Below, in pieces: positions 44,170 through 52,849 of a stretch of DNA of 64,000 bases. This DNA is from Bacillus sp. SLBN-46 (GTDB lineage: Bacteria; Bacillota; Bacilli; Bacillales; Cytobacillaceae). The notes under the pieces were generated by a model, which was given only the letters and a program-made list of their open reading frames with translations, searched no databases and was not told the DNA's origin. The position numbers and the translations under genes were made by a program. The DNA is taken from the NCBI RefSeq assembly GCF_031453555.1, contig NZ_JAVIZM010000001.1, forward strand, positions 2,983,001 to 3,047,000, written 5' to 3'. Position 1 is the stretch's first letter, and each line of letters begins with the position of its first letter.

Positions 44170-44736
44170 TTAATTTCCCTTGTTATATGGCATTTGGTCT
44201 AGAACGTAGCCATCAGGTGTCATCACTTTATATTTTGTGTTTTGAGAAAGGTATTTGGTTGGCAGCCAGACCTCTTGATAGCCTGAATGGGTCGGCTTTA
44301 CGATAAAGCCAATCCCGTTATTATCCTTTTGTACATCTGTGATAACTGCACCGAAGACATAAAACCCGACATGGTCACTGCTTAGTTTCTGTTTTGGAAA
44401 TTTTCCTTGCTCATTCCGTTCAATTTGCGCGATAGAATAAAATTCAATTCTTTCGGAAGGTCTCATAGGAACCATAAATAATTGATGAGAATAGATAAAT
44501 GCAATCGCCTTCTTGATTCTTGTATCACCTAATCCCTTTTTGAGCCAAGGGCTATCCCATTCCGCTGCATAAGTAGGTTTTGTCCATGTTTTATTATGAA
44601 CACGGATTGTATATGGAATGTGTTCTACATTGCTGGAGGAAATGTTGTTTTCGGCGGGTAGCGTTTGATCGGATGAATCAATGGAAAATCCAAGAAGTAA
44701 AAGTATGACGAATGGCGGCAATAGATATTTAAACAA
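44170..44736 (-). CDS. Secreted or membrane-anchored hypothetical protein
   Basis: A 188-residue protein with an N-terminal hydrophobic signal (LFKYLLPPFVILLLLGFSI). The rest is soluble and beta-rich, with no recognised family. TTG 44736 is preferred as start, nine bases after AAAGGAGG; GTG three codons earlier is too close to the site. Monocistronic. Confidence 0.5.
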   Translation of the reverse strand: MFKYLLPPFVILLLLGFSIDSSDQTLPAENNISSSNVEHIPYTIRVHNKTWTKPTYAAEWDSPWLKKGLGDTRIKKAIAFIYSHQLFMVPMRPSERIEFYSIAQIERNEQGKFPKQKLSSDHVGFYVFGAVITDVQKDNNGIGFIVKPTHSGYQEVWLPTKYLSQNTKYKVMTPDGYVLDQMPYNKGN

Positions 44737-44891
44737 GGCGCACACCTCCTTTTGTTTAGCCTTCCACGACTAGATCGATAATATGTATAAAACTTCAAAA
44801 AATAAATCACTAAAATAAGACAAAAACGCTTAGCCAATTCAATCTTATTTTAAATTAAACCGAATTCCCTCGCATTCGTTCAACAAAGATA

Positions 44892-45437
44892 TTAAAAAAC
44901 CGGCGGAGTGACCGAAAAAAGGACGGATGCTTTCTCATTAAAATGATTTTCCCATTTATGCTTCATATGTGCGGGTATCTTTACACTATCTCCAGGCTCT
45001 AAAATGTATTGCTCATCATCTAAATACACCTTTATTTTCCCTTCCAATACAAAAGCAACTTCTTCTCCTTTGTGTTCCAAAAGTTTCTCAGATGAAGAGG
45101 TATTCGGAGGAACATTCATAATCGCAGTTGCCAGCGATCCTGAAAAATCAGGTGACAATAATTCATATGAAAGTCCATCTACAATCATTTTTTTTCGCTC
45201 ATTTGACTTCACAACTAAATCAACAGTATTTGTTTCTTCTAGTAAAAAACTAAAAGTAGGAACATCAAGGGCCTTAGCTAAAACCTTTAGAGTTTGAATA
45301 GAAGGATTGGCTAATCCTCGTTCAATTTGACTTAACATGGATGGTGTAATTTCAGCTATCGTGGCTAATTCTCTATTGCTTAAACCTTTGGCTTTTCTGT
45401 ATTTCTCCACTTTTTTACCGATATCTATATTTTCCAT
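44892..45437 (-). CDS. XRE-cupin transcriptional regulator
   Basis: A 181-residue protein. An N-terminal XRE helix-turn-helix (LSNRELATIAEITPSMLSQIERGLANPS, about 19-46) is fused to a cupin sensor domain (LLEHKGEEVAFVLEGKIKVYLDD, PGDSVKIPAHMKHKWEN, His in the metal-like site). It is divergent from a LysE-type exporter, which it probably represses until an amino-acid-like ligand binds. The ATG follows AGAGGAGC. Confidence 0.87.
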   Translation of the reverse strand: MENIDIGKKVEKYRKAKGLSNRELATIAEITPSMLSQIERGLANPSIQTLKVLAKALDVPTFSFLLEETNTVDLVVKSNERKKMIVDGLSYELLSPDFSGSLATAIMNVPPNTSSSEKLLEHKGEEVAFVLEGKIKVYLDDEQYILEPGDSVKIPAHMKHKWENHFNEKASVLFSVTPPVF

Positions 45438-45578
45438 TAGGTGCTCCTCTAATTAAAAATAATTAAATTTTATTAAATAATAATTAACAACACGTAGTGC
45501 ATGTGTTAAATTATATTTAACTAATTTAAATTATATTTTACCTACTTGCATTTTACAAGTCAGGAAGGAGTGGATAAA

Positions 45579-46202
45579 ATGAATGACTTCTTTACGTTTT
45601 TAATCCTCTCATTATTTGTTGTCATGAGTCCAGGAATCGATACAGCACTCATTACAAAGAGGACGATTTCAGATGGAAGAACAGATGGCTATAAAATGGC
45701 TTTAGGTATTACAGCTGGATCCTTGGTACATACCTTCGCTGCTGCCTTTGGACTTTCTGCTATATTAATGCATTCTGCCGTTGCGTTTGAAATTGTTAAA
45801 TATGCGGGTGCCATTTACTTGATCTACCTCGGATTATCTTCTTTCATCTCTAGGAAAAAGAAGAAAGCTGCTAGTGTTGAAAACCAAAATCATTCTGAGC
45901 TGAAAAAGTCAGCTTTTAAACAAGGTCTCTTTTCAAATGTACTCAATCCTAAAGTGGCCATGTTCTTCTTAACCTTTTTACCCCAATTTGTTCAACCGGG
46001 AGCTGCCGTTACACAACAACTCATTATAATGGGTGTTATATACACACTCCTATCCATCACTTGGTTTTTTGTTTACGTCTTTTTCATAAATTATTTGCGT
46101 GAATGGCTTATGTCTCCGAAAGTGCAAAGGATTATGGATAAGACAACAGGACTTATATTAATTGGATTTGGATTAAAATTGGCTTTAGGTAAACAACAAT
46201 AA
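45579..46202 (+). CDS. LysE family amino acid exporter
   Basis: A 207-residue protein with six hydrophobic helices. The LysE/RhtB signature MSPGIDTALITKRTISDGRTDGYKMALGI spans about 18-46, and the later NVLNPKVAMFFLTFLPQFV is the conserved fourth-helix motif. It exports amino acids or related metabolites. Start at ATG 45579 behind GGAAGGAG. Divergent from the XRE-cupin gene. Confidence 0.87.
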   Translation: MNDFFTFLILSLFVVMSPGIDTALITKRTISDGRTDGYKMALGITAGSLVHTFAAAFGLSAILMHSAVAFEIVKYAGAIYLIYLGLSSFISRKKKKAASVENQNHSELKKSAFKQGLFSNVLNPKVAMFFLTFLPQFVQPGAAVTQQLIIMGVIYTLLSITWFFVYVFFINYLREWLMSPKVQRIMDKTTGLILIGFGLKLALGKQQ

Positions 46203-46216
46203 GTAACTTGATACCA

Positions 46217-46258
46217 AAAAACGCTAAACTCAAATAAAATGAGTTTAGCGTTTTTTTA
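46217..46258. terminator. Bidirectional terminator
   Basis: AAAAAACGCTAAACTCA and TGAGTTTAGCGTTTTTT form a 17-bp perfect stem between convergent genes. A close relative occurs at 49384-49425. Confidence 0.9.
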
Positions 46259-46261
46259 TTA

Positions 46262-47500
46262 TTATTTTTGTTTAGATAACTTAATAGCTGTTTTAGTAGG
46301 TTTTATCTGTATCGAAGCTTTTCGTACTAAACCAAAATAGGATAAGAAAGCTAGAAAACTGGCGCTGAAAATGATGCATCCCATAGGAATTCCTGTATTT
46401 GGCCCTGCAATACCCACTAGCGGAGCTGATATGGAGCCGAGGACAAAAGGCAATACCCCTAATAAGGCAGAGGCACTACCCGCAATATGTCCTTGCGTTT
46501 CAATGGCTAAAGCAAAACACGTGGTTCCAATAATACTTATAGAACCTACAAAAAAGAAGATCGGAATGGCTACGGCGAGAAGCGGTGCATTTAAAAACAA
46601 AGCGATTAATAATGAAGCACCCGCAATGGTAGAAATCGCTAACCCTATCTTTAAGAAAGTCCGCTCCGGAATGAGGTCTGCCAAACGGCCAACCAACTGA
46701 CTTCCAATAATTAAAGCTATCCCATTTACTCCAAATAAAAAACTAAATTGTTGGGGTGTGACTCCATATATATTCTGATAGACAAACGGAATCCCAGATA
46801 CATAGGCAAAGATTCCAGCAGTCGTAAAACCTTGCGTTAATGCGTATCCCAAGAATGTTCGATCTCTGAATAATGAACCAAAGTTCTTCAAAATTTGTGG
46901 TAAATTGCTAGGAACACGATTTTCAACTGGCAGAGTTTCTTCTAATTTTAATGAAACAGTGAAAAGCAACACCGCACCTAAACAAGCCAAAGCAACAAAA
47001 ACCCCATGCCAATTGGTAAAAGCAAGAATCCCCCCTCCGGCTATGGGTGCAACGATTGGCCCAAGGTTCCCCACTAACACCATCATTGTAAAAAACTTGG
47101 TCAGTTCCCTTCCACTAAAAAGATCTCTGACAATCGCTCTTGAGATCACAAGTCCACCTGCGGCAGCAAAGCCCTGGACTAAACGGGATATAATAAGGAA
47201 ATAGATATTAGGTGCAATCGCACATGTCAGCGAAGCAAGTAAGTACAAGACGATAAAGAATATCAAAGGTTTTCGACGGCCTTTCACATCACTCATAGGA
47301 CCAATGATCAATTGCCCTAGTCCCAGACCTAATAAACATGAAGTTAAACTAATTTGTACCAATGAAGCTGTGGTGTGATAATCTTCTACAATCGTTGGAA
47401 AGGATGGCAAATACGTATCAATTGTAAAAGGTCCTAATAGTCCAAGTGATCCTAAAAGTAAAGCAAGCTGTATTCGTTTTTTTCCACTCGGTTTATTCAA
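46262..47500 (-). CDS. Bcr/CflA family MFS drug transporter
   Basis: A 412-residue 12-helix major facilitator. Family marks are LLLGLGQLIIGPMSDVKGRRKPLIF (motif A, about 53-80), RLVQGFAAAGGLVISRAIVRDLF (helix 4, about 107-128) and VAPIAGGGILAF (helix 5). Bcr/CflA proteins export bicyclomycin, sulfonamides or amino acids. TTG start with AAAGGCGATGG upstream. Monocistronic. Confidence 0.87.
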   Translation of the reverse strand: MNKPSGKKRIQLALLLGSLGLLGPFTIDTYLPSFPTIVEDYHTTASLVQISLTSCLLGLGLGQLIIGPMSDVKGRRKPLIFFIVLYLLASLTCAIAPNIYFLIISRLVQGFAAAGGLVISRAIVRDLFSGRELTKFFTMMVLVGNLGPIVAPIAGGGILAFTNWHGVFVALACLGAVLLFTVSLKLEETLPVENRVPSNLPQILKNFGSLFRDRTFLGYALTQGFTTAGIFAYVSGIPFVYQNIYGVTPQQFSFLFGVNGIALIIGSQLVGRLADLIPERTFLKIGLAISTIAGASLLIALFLNAPLLAVAIPIFFFVGSISIIGTTCFALAIETQGHIAGSASALLGVLPFVLGSISAPLVGIAGPNTGIPMGCIIFSASFLAFLSYFGLVRKASIQIKPTKTAIKLSKQK

Positions 47501-47666
47501 TGTCCATCGCCTTTCTAAAAAAATATTTGTTTATTCACTTATTTCAATTTATTTCGATATACTAAATAAAATAATTTTAATTATAACCTTTTCTTTTTCA
47601 ATGGTAAACAATAAAAAAGGTTATGTTTTTTGCTTGACGGCGAATGGCACATTTTAGCTAATAAAA

Positions 47667-47690
47667 AAAGCACCCTAAGTGCTTCTTTCT
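47667..47690. terminator. Short hairpin
   Basis: AAGCACCCTAAGTGCTT gives a 6-7-bp stem with flanking A and T runs, downstream of the DUF2161 gene. Confidence 0.6.
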
Positions 47691-47744
47691 TGAACTATAT
47701 TAGAACAACTCTGGTATAAAAAATTAATTAGTTTTTAATTATCA

Positions 47745-48470
47745 TTACTGCAACTGTAGTCTTTTTAAGTGAAAATTCAAAAGGTCAGGAAATTCCTTTA
47801 TTTCTTCTTCACCCTTCTCAGTTAGTACATAGGTGCCTCTCTTAATTCTTTCAAACCAACCATAATAGTTCTTAATAAGAACAGAGGAAGTTTTTCCACC
47901 GGTTCCCAACTGGATTAAGGCTTTCGGGGATAATGGCCCGAAATGTCTTAGGTAACAAGCAATTTGAATACAATTCTCTTTATAAGCAGTCATAATTTTA
48001 ATCCGAGTGCTACCGCCAACATTGTAATCTGCACTTCGCCCATTGATTTCCTTCAAAACAGATTCTCTCTTTAACTTGTTTTTCCCCCTACTTTTACGAC
48101 GATCAAACGGTGATGGATGGAAGACTACTTCTGTCTTTGCCCGTTTCGATAGACTCGAAACCACAATAAGCCCCAACTCCATCCTTCTAATTAAATGGCA
48201 TTTATCTGCCCACCGTTTAGAATTCAAACGATCCTTTGGTTTCGGGATGGCAATATAAACTTGATCCGTTATTCGCTGTCGTTTGGCTGCCTGTATAAGC
48301 AAATCAACACTTAACGTAAGCTTTAATTCAATGACCACTAACTCCCCACCTTTAACAGCAACCATATCACAATCTTTTACCTCACCATATACCTCATAGC
48401 CTTCATTCACAAAAAATGTCTGAATTGGTTTATATAAATCCATTTCTTGCAGCTTTTTTGTTTCCTTCAT
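47745..48470 (-). CDS. DUF2161 family PD-(D/E)XK nuclease-like protein
   Basis: A 241-residue protein. The N-terminal half has the PD-(D/E)XK core: EVKDCDMVAVKGGELVVIELKL (Asp about 34, ExK about 47-49). The C-terminal half carries a winged-helix-like segment (PLSPKALIQLGTGGKTSSVLIKNYYGWFERIKRGTYVLTEKGEE). DUF2161 proteins are predicted phosphodiesterases of unknown substrate, common in Bacillus. The ATG follows GGTGATGG. Confidence 0.8.
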   Translation of the reverse strand: MKETKKLQEMDLYKPIQTFFVNEGYEVYGEVKDCDMVAVKGGELVVIELKLTLSVDLLIQAAKRQRITDQVYIAIPKPKDRLNSKRWADKCHLIRRMELGLIVVSSLSKRAKTEVVFHPSPFDRRKSRGKNKLKRESVLKEINGRSADYNVGGSTRIKIMTAYKENCIQIACYLRHFGPLSPKALIQLGTGGKTSSVLIKNYYGWFERIKRGTYVLTEKGEEEIKEFPDLLNFHLKRLQLQ

Positions 48471-48608
48471 ATGCCATCACCATCCAATTCAAACCTAAAT
48501 AGCTACCTCAAATTCCTTTTTGTATTAAGAAATAAGTTTCATAGATTTAATTTAACTCATAATTTGTACTTGGGAAAGTATGTTCTACTAATATAGTAAA
48601 AATCAAAG

Positions 48609-48631
48609 AATGACCTCTTTCTGAGGTCATT
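48609..48631. terminator. Hairpin terminator
   Basis: AATGACCTC-TTTCT-GAGGTCATT is a perfect 9-bp stem just past the 3' end of the DUF2441-like gene. Confidence 0.75.
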
Positions 48632-48652
48632 AAAGATTATTCACTGATTTCC

Positions 48653-49252
48653 TTATACGAGCGATGTAAAATCATCAATAATTTCTACCACTTCAATCTT
48701 ACCATTAATCAAAAGTTCCGGAAGTTCATTTTTCGTATTACCCTTCCAATATTCTCTAGCTTGTTCAATTTTTTGAGAGAATGGAGCCCCATCTTCTTTT
48801 GGGAGAAGCTTTCCGTCACCCTCAAAAGAATTGCCTATGACTCGAAGTTTAACGATCTGTAAAACCTTTCTGTTGTAAGAGTCGAATATTGCTTTCCATT
48901 TTAGAACGTCATCATAACTTTTAGCAGCATAAAGGCAAGATAATCTTGAAGGATAATGAGGATACTCTTGTAGCCTGACCATTTCAACTATTACTTCTCT
49001 AATAGCTCTGATTGTTTGATCAATATACTTAATGGCTACATCTGCATTTTCTTTATCCAAGTTCAACCCTTCATTTGTATAGTTACTATACAAAATTTGT
49101 ATAAAGTCTTCGCCTTTCAAATTTAATTGTTCCCTCTCAAAGAAGAACCGATATAATGTATTATTTTGGTTGTGATCAAAATCAATTATCTGTCCAAGGT
49201 TCATTTTGGTTCTAGTAACAATGTGATAAACAAAAAACTCATTCTTACCCAT
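48653..49252 (-). CDS. DUF2441-like protein
   Basis: A 199-residue protein. The pattern [30 protein letters not shown] near the start and [20 protein letters not shown] in the middle match DUF2441 (uncharacterised, RES/ADP-ribosyl-transferase-like in layout). The ATG has GGGGACGG upstream. No operon partner. The enzymatic idea is inference. Confidence 0.65.
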   Translation of the reverse strand: MGKNEFFVYHIVTRTKMNLGQIIDFDHNQNNTLYRFFFEREQLNLKGEDFIQILYSNYTNEGLNLDKENADVAIKYIDQTIRAIREVIVEMVRLQEYPHYPSRLSCLYAAKSYDDVLKWKAIFDSYNRKVLQIVKLRVIGNSFEGDGKLLPKEDGAPFSQKIEQAREYWKGNTKNELPELLINGKIEVVEIIDDFTSLV

Positions 49253-49383
49253 AATCCGTCCCCTTCCAATGCTTCTATCTTTATTAAATTATACTAGTTT
49301 TTTAAATGTTTGTTAAAAACAATAATCTTTGCGAAAACAGCGTTTAGTAAATGATAAAATAATTCAGTAAATTTCAAAAAAGA

Positions 49384-49425
49384 AAAACGCTAACCTCAAC
49401 ATAAGAATTGAGTTTAGCGTTTTTG
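49384..49425 (-). terminator. Terminator of the tRNA/SRP-like transcript
   Basis: AACGCTAAACTCA pairs with TGAGGTTAGCGTT (one G-U) around ATTCTTATGT, then a U-run on the minus strand. It follows the SRP-like RNA and is a diverged copy of the 46.2-kb terminator. Confidence 0.8.
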
Positions 49426-49432
49426 GGTTTCT

Positions 49433-49520
49433 GTCCTATGTAATAGCCCACACAATTTCACTAGTTATGGCTGCTGCATTCCTGCCCTGACCAGTTTCTT
49501 AGTGTCCTTGTTGGACTATG
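49433..49520 (-). ncRNA. Candidate small SRP RNA (4.5S-like)
   Basis: The minus strand contains GGUCAGGGCAGGAAUGCAGC followed by AGCC, which has the SRP helix 8 pattern: a GGAA tetraloop on a GCA/UGC stem, with the symmetric GUCAG/AGCAG internal loop below. UGG/CCA and CACUA/UAGUG continue the stem, and GUCC/GGAC closes the ends at about 49513 and 49436. It follows tRNA-Leu by a few bases and precedes a strong terminator. If functional it is a short form without the Alu domain usual in Bacillus scRNA. Confidence 0.55.
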
Positions 49521-49521
49521 A

Positions 49522-49603
49522 TGCGGGTGAAGGGAGTCGAACCCCCACGCCCGAAGGCGCCAGATCCTAAGTCTGGTGCGTCTGCCAATTCCGCCACACC
49601 CGC
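49522..49603 (-). tRNA. tRNA-Leu(TAG)
   Basis: Acceptor stem GCGGGTG/CACCCGC, anticodon loop CTTAGGA (anticodon TAG) on a CCAGA/TCTGG stem, a long variable arm and the T-loop GGTTCGACT. CCA is not encoded; the discriminator is A. Confidence 0.95.
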
Positions 49604-49615
49604 AAAATAATATTA

Positions 49616-49706
49616 TGGCAGAGAAGAAGGGATTTGAACCCTCGCGCCGGTTACCCGACCTACACCCTTAGCAGGGGCGCCTCTTCAGCCTCTTGAGTAC
49701 TTCTCT
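49616..49706 (-). tRNA. tRNA-Ser(GCT)
   Basis: Acceptor stem AGAGAAG/CTTCTCT, D-loop with GGCTGAAGAGGC, anticodon GCT in CCTGCTAAGG, a long variable arm (GTCGGGTAACCGGC) and an encoded CCA end. It is 12 bases upstream of tRNA-Leu on the same strand. Confidence 0.95.
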
Positions 49707-49816
49707 GTATGAAGAACTACTTCAAAAAGTTCCGTTAAGAACTTACAAACTAACTATAACATCCGCACTAATTGGAAGCTACCTGTAAATTTTGGCAAAC
49801 AAAAGTCCTAAGAATT

Positions 49817-50362
49817 CTATCTCTTTCTATGAAAAGATGCTTTATGGAACTTTCCAATATGCTTAAACAAATCCTCACCGGTAAATTCCTTATGCCTAGA
49901 CTTGGTTTGAATATACATTGCCTTATATGGTTCCGGCACCCAAATATAGCGATGAATATAATCAGTCAAAGTAAAACCACACTTCTGCCAAAAATGAATT
50001 CTTTTAAGGTTTTCCGGTGTTTTTTCTGCTTCAACCTCAATGATTAAAGCATCAAAGTTACTTAGAGACCATTCATGAATATATTTTACCATCTTCTTTC
50101 CTAATCCCCGGTTTTGAAAATCTGGATGAACAGCCAAATAATCAATTAATAAGGCATCTAGTTCATTCAATTTACCGGTAAGGGCCATCGCTACGATTTG
50201 GTCTTCCATATAGCCAACATGCAAAAAGCAAATTCCTTTTTGAAACATATTCCGAATGATTTCCTCTGGTTTTGCTCCCTTCTCTTTAAAAGCCTGTTTA
50301 TAGATGAAGCCTGCATCGGCCCAAATCTCGTCATTCCATTGATCATACGTTTGATAATTCAA
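49817..50362 (-). CDS. GNAT acetyltransferase
   Basis: A 181-residue protein with a GNAT fold: DALLIDYLAVHPDFQNRGLGKKMVKYI (about 70-96) is beta4 plus the acetyl-CoA loop Q/RxxGxG, and NLKRIHFWQKCGFTLTDYIHRYI follows. TTG start with a weak AGGTAAAT site. The substrate is unknown. It lies upstream of the tRNA genes on the same strand. Confidence 0.78.
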   Translation of the reverse strand: MNYQTYDQWNDEIWADAGFIYKQAFKEKGAKPEEIIRNMFQKGICFLHVGYMEDQIVAMALTGKLNELDALLIDYLAVHPDFQNRGLGKKMVKYIHEWSLSNFDALIIEVEAEKTPENLKRIHFWQKCGFTLTDYIHRYIWVPEPYKAMYIQTKSRHKEFTGEDLFKHIGKFHKASFHRKR

Positions 50363-50444
50363 AACTATTTACCTGGAGCATTGTCGCAAACATGCTTCCA
50401 GATATACCTCCTCATCATTTTGTTATTATTATTTACTTATTAGT

Positions 50445-50478
50445 AAAAAACAACCTGAAATGAATCAGGTTGTTTTTT
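50445..50478. terminator. Bidirectional terminator
   Basis: AAAAAACAACCTGA and TCAGGTTGTTTTTT form a 14-bp stem with loop AATGAA, between the FrnE-like gene and the GNAT gene. Confidence 0.85.
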
Positions 50479-50494
50479 GTATGGCGGCAGCACC

Positions 50495-51193
50495 CTACTT
50501 TTTAGGAATTTCGCAACCATTTTCATCGCAGACGATTCCATCATCGTTGTTTAACACAACGATTTCATCCTCTTGAATGACTTTTCTCATTGCTTGAACA
50601 AATGCCTCAGTTGGTTGTGCACCGGATAGGGCATACTTTTTATTAATAAGGAAGAATGGAACACCGGTAATCCGGTATTGCTGTGCGGCTTGCTCATCCG
50701 CACGTACTTCATTCGCCATTTCATCACTAGCAAGCATGTTTTCAACAGCTGCCCGGTCTAACCCCACTTCTACCGCCAAATCTGTTAATGTTTTATGATC
50801 ACCAATATGCTTGGATTCCGTGAAATACGCGTGTAAAATGCGCTCTGTCATCTCTTTCATTAAACCATGCTTCTTAGCAAACATCGTCACACGGTGTGCA
50901 TCGAAGGTGTTTGTTAAAATGAGCGTATCCATATGATAATCCAACCCAGCTGCCTTCGCCATTTGAACCATTCGTTCAGTATTGGCTTTAGCTTGCTCGA
51001 TACTCATCACATATTTTTTTGCTAACGCTTCATAAATGTTTTCTTTAATGTCCCGACCCGCTGTCGGATCCAATTCATAGCAACGATACGTTACTTCAAT
51101 TGGATGGTCAATCTGTTTAATGGCATCCTCCAGATGCCTTTTGCCAATATAGCAAAATGGTCAAGCAAAATCCGTCCACATTTCAATATGCAT
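50495..51193 (-). CDS. DsbA/FrnE-family oxidoreductase with in-frame UGA at the active-site cysteine; candidate selenoprotein
   Basis: A frame of 232 residues if UGA at 51161-51163 (codon 11) is read. The start is ATG 51193 behind GGGAGGG. It reads MHIEMWTDFA, UGA, PFCYIGKRHLEDAIKQ, so the first Cys of the FrnE CPFC (CxxC) site is UGA, giving UxxC. The rest is a complete FrnE/DsbA-like thioredoxin fold with insert, including FRITGVPFFLINKKYALSGA-like cis-Pro region (GVPFF) and C-terminal VCDENGC. Starting after the UGA would lose the active site. A perfect hairpin is 23-39 nt after the UGA. Thiol-disulfide exchange in the cytosol is expected. Alternative: pseudogene. Confidence 0.75.
51122..51138 (-). 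promoter_or_regulatory. Candidate bacterial SECIS hairpin in the FrnE-like mRNA
   Basis: GGCAUC-UGGAG-GAUGCC, a perfect 6-bp stem with a 5-base loop whose second base is G, 23-39 nt after the UGA. A second hairpin (UUUUGC/GCAAAA) lies between. Both position and loop composition fit published bacterial SECIS rules as I know them. Confidence 0.55.
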
Positions 51194-51374
51194 GTTTGTC
51201 CCTCCCGTTTGTTTTTCTTGTATAGTATAAGGGAAACCATGATTTTTTACACAGAATATGATTCATTGGTGAACTCAAGAAGTACTTTTTCCGAATCATA
51301 TTTTGCTTGCCGATCAACTTCACAACCTCAAAATTGGCAGATGATATAGTAGAAAAAACTACCATAAGAAAAAA

Positions 51375-51402
51375 GACCCGACATTCTGTAACATGTCAGG
51401 TC
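51375..51402. terminator. Hairpin terminator
   Basis: GACC.GACAT and ATGTC.GGTC pair around TCTGTAAC, upstream of the FrnE-like gene and downstream of the next minus-strand gene (51527). Confidence 0.6.
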
Positions 51403-51526
51403 AATCAATAGATGGTCCCCTCAAAAGGGCGGCTATTTTGGTGTGATAATCCACCCGAGCCTCAAAAAAACTCAAGGATGAATTATTTTTGTTTGGACGC
51501 CAGCTTTACTCGCAAAATGAGCTGTC

Positions 51527-52111
51527 CTATCTAGCTGAATGAATGGCGTTCAGTTCTTCAATAATATGATTAGCATACGTTTGGCATAAATTCATAACCG
51601 TATCAATGACTACTTTTGTTGAATATTCCATGAAGTTCACCATGAAGTCCCTATTATCCGGTTGCAGGAATGTCCCTATAAATTCAACCAACAAATCGTT
51701 TACTAGCTTGGTATGGAAAAAAACACTTTCCGCATGGGCTATTTGCTCTTCAACACCCGATCCTTGGTAAACTAACTGTTGAAACCGTGGCATATTTTCT
51801 TCAAGGAAATTAGTTTCTTGTACTTGTTTAGGAACATCCGCCATGAGAGAATGGAAAATTTCTAGTAAAAAAAACTGTTCTTCTTCAATACACTGTGCAA
51901 AAAAAGAGATGGCCGTATTTGTATTTGCATATTGAAAGGTTACATTTCTTAAGAGTGCTTCTAAATACTCTTCAAGTGAACCTACATCCTCCTTTATTTT
52001 TGTTAAAATGTTTTTTATTCCTTCTTCCCGCTCCACTTTATCCCAATGAGGCTGACTACTAAAAGCATGAAAAACTTCTGCTGTGTTTTTTGATAATAGT
52101 TCTATTGACAA
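51527..52111 (-). CDS. Hypothetical helical protein
   Basis: A 194-residue acidic, almost all-helical protein without membrane helices. Segments such as EEYLEALLRNVTFQYANTNTAI and HTKLVNDLLVEFIGTFLQPD look like a helical bundle. No family recognised. TTG start behind GAGGGG. Monocistronic. Confidence 0.5.
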   Translation of the reverse strand: MSIELLSKNTAEVFHAFSSQPHWDKVEREEGIKNILTKIKEDVGSLEEYLEALLRNVTFQYANTNTAISFFAQCIEEEQFFLLEIFHSLMADVPKQVQETNFLEENMPRFQQLVYQGSGVEEQIAHAESVFFHTKLVNDLLVEFIGTFLQPDNRDFMVNFMEYSTKVVIDTVMNLCQTYANHIIEELNAIHSAR

Positions 52112-52362
52112 TGTTTTCGACCCCTCTAATCGTTTTCGTATTTATGAATCAGCACAAGGTTAGTCTCATAACTAATTCCGTAAGATCTAGTGCCAATATT
52201 TCTAAAATAATAAAAGATTCTAGCAATATACTTCACATTATAACTCAGACATCAAACGACATAAACTTCTAATTTGATCAATTACTTGATTACAGCCACA
52301 AGAATGTACCACTTCTTCTAATCCAACAAATTGTAATAATCGAGAAATTCACCTAAAAAAAC

Positions 52363-52396
52363 TAAATAAGGAGACGCATTCACGTCTCCTTATTTT
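52363..52396 (-). terminator. Terminator of the HerA-LHH-SUKH operon
   Basis: AAATAAGGAGACG and CGTCTCCTTATTT form a 13-bp stem with loop CATTCA beyond the SUKH gene. Confidence 0.85.
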
Positions 52397-52456
52397 ATAA
52401 ACCGATCCTAATCTATTATTTTTACAGCTCTTCTAACAACCCTTATTTTTCGCGTT

Positions 52457-52849
52457 TTAAAGAACTTCTTCTTTTAAATAAGCCTTAAAATCAGAATAGA
52501 TTTTTTCAAGAGCATTTTTCTGATATTGGTATACTTGTCCCTCTTCATCAAGAACAATTAACAATCCTTCTGTAGCTAAATTTTCAATAACGATATAATT
52601 ATCTAATTGATTATTAGCTAATACGCGCTCTTTTTTGGTTAATTCTACTACATTTAAGTAACCATCAACACCTAGTGCTGCAATTTCATGACCACCTGAT
52701 GCGAGGGCTCCATATTTCAGTAATAGCTCCTTATAATCAGAAGGCATTTTAAATGCTAATTCCATTTCAGCCTGTTCAACTGCCTGAATATCCACTCCTC
52801 CTGTAAAAAGAACTTTCTTGTTTTCAAATATTGTTTTTAAATTCATCAT
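52457..52849 (-). CDS. SMI1/KNR4 (SUKH) family immunity protein
   Basis: A 130-residue protein with the SUKH pattern: VDIQAVEQAEMELAFKMPSDYKELLLKYGA (about 20-48) followed by the beta-sheet with GHEIAALGVDGYLNVVELT. SUKH proteins usually neutralise a toxin encoded next door. Its ATG overlaps the stop of the LHH nuclease gene (ATGA), so it is the expected antidote. Confidence 0.8.
   Translation of the reverse strand: MMNLKTIFENKKVLFTGGVDIQAVEQAEMELAFKMPSDYKELLLKYGALASGGHEIAALGVDGYLNVVELTKKERVLANNQLDNYIVIENLATEGLLIVLDEEGQVYQYQKNALEKIYSDFKAYLKEEVL

Noticed and set aside
49522..49706. Possible selC (tRNA-Sec) in the tRNA pair
   Set aside because: The anticodons are TAG (Leu) and GCT (Ser); neither has TCA or the extended acceptor arm of tRNA-Sec.
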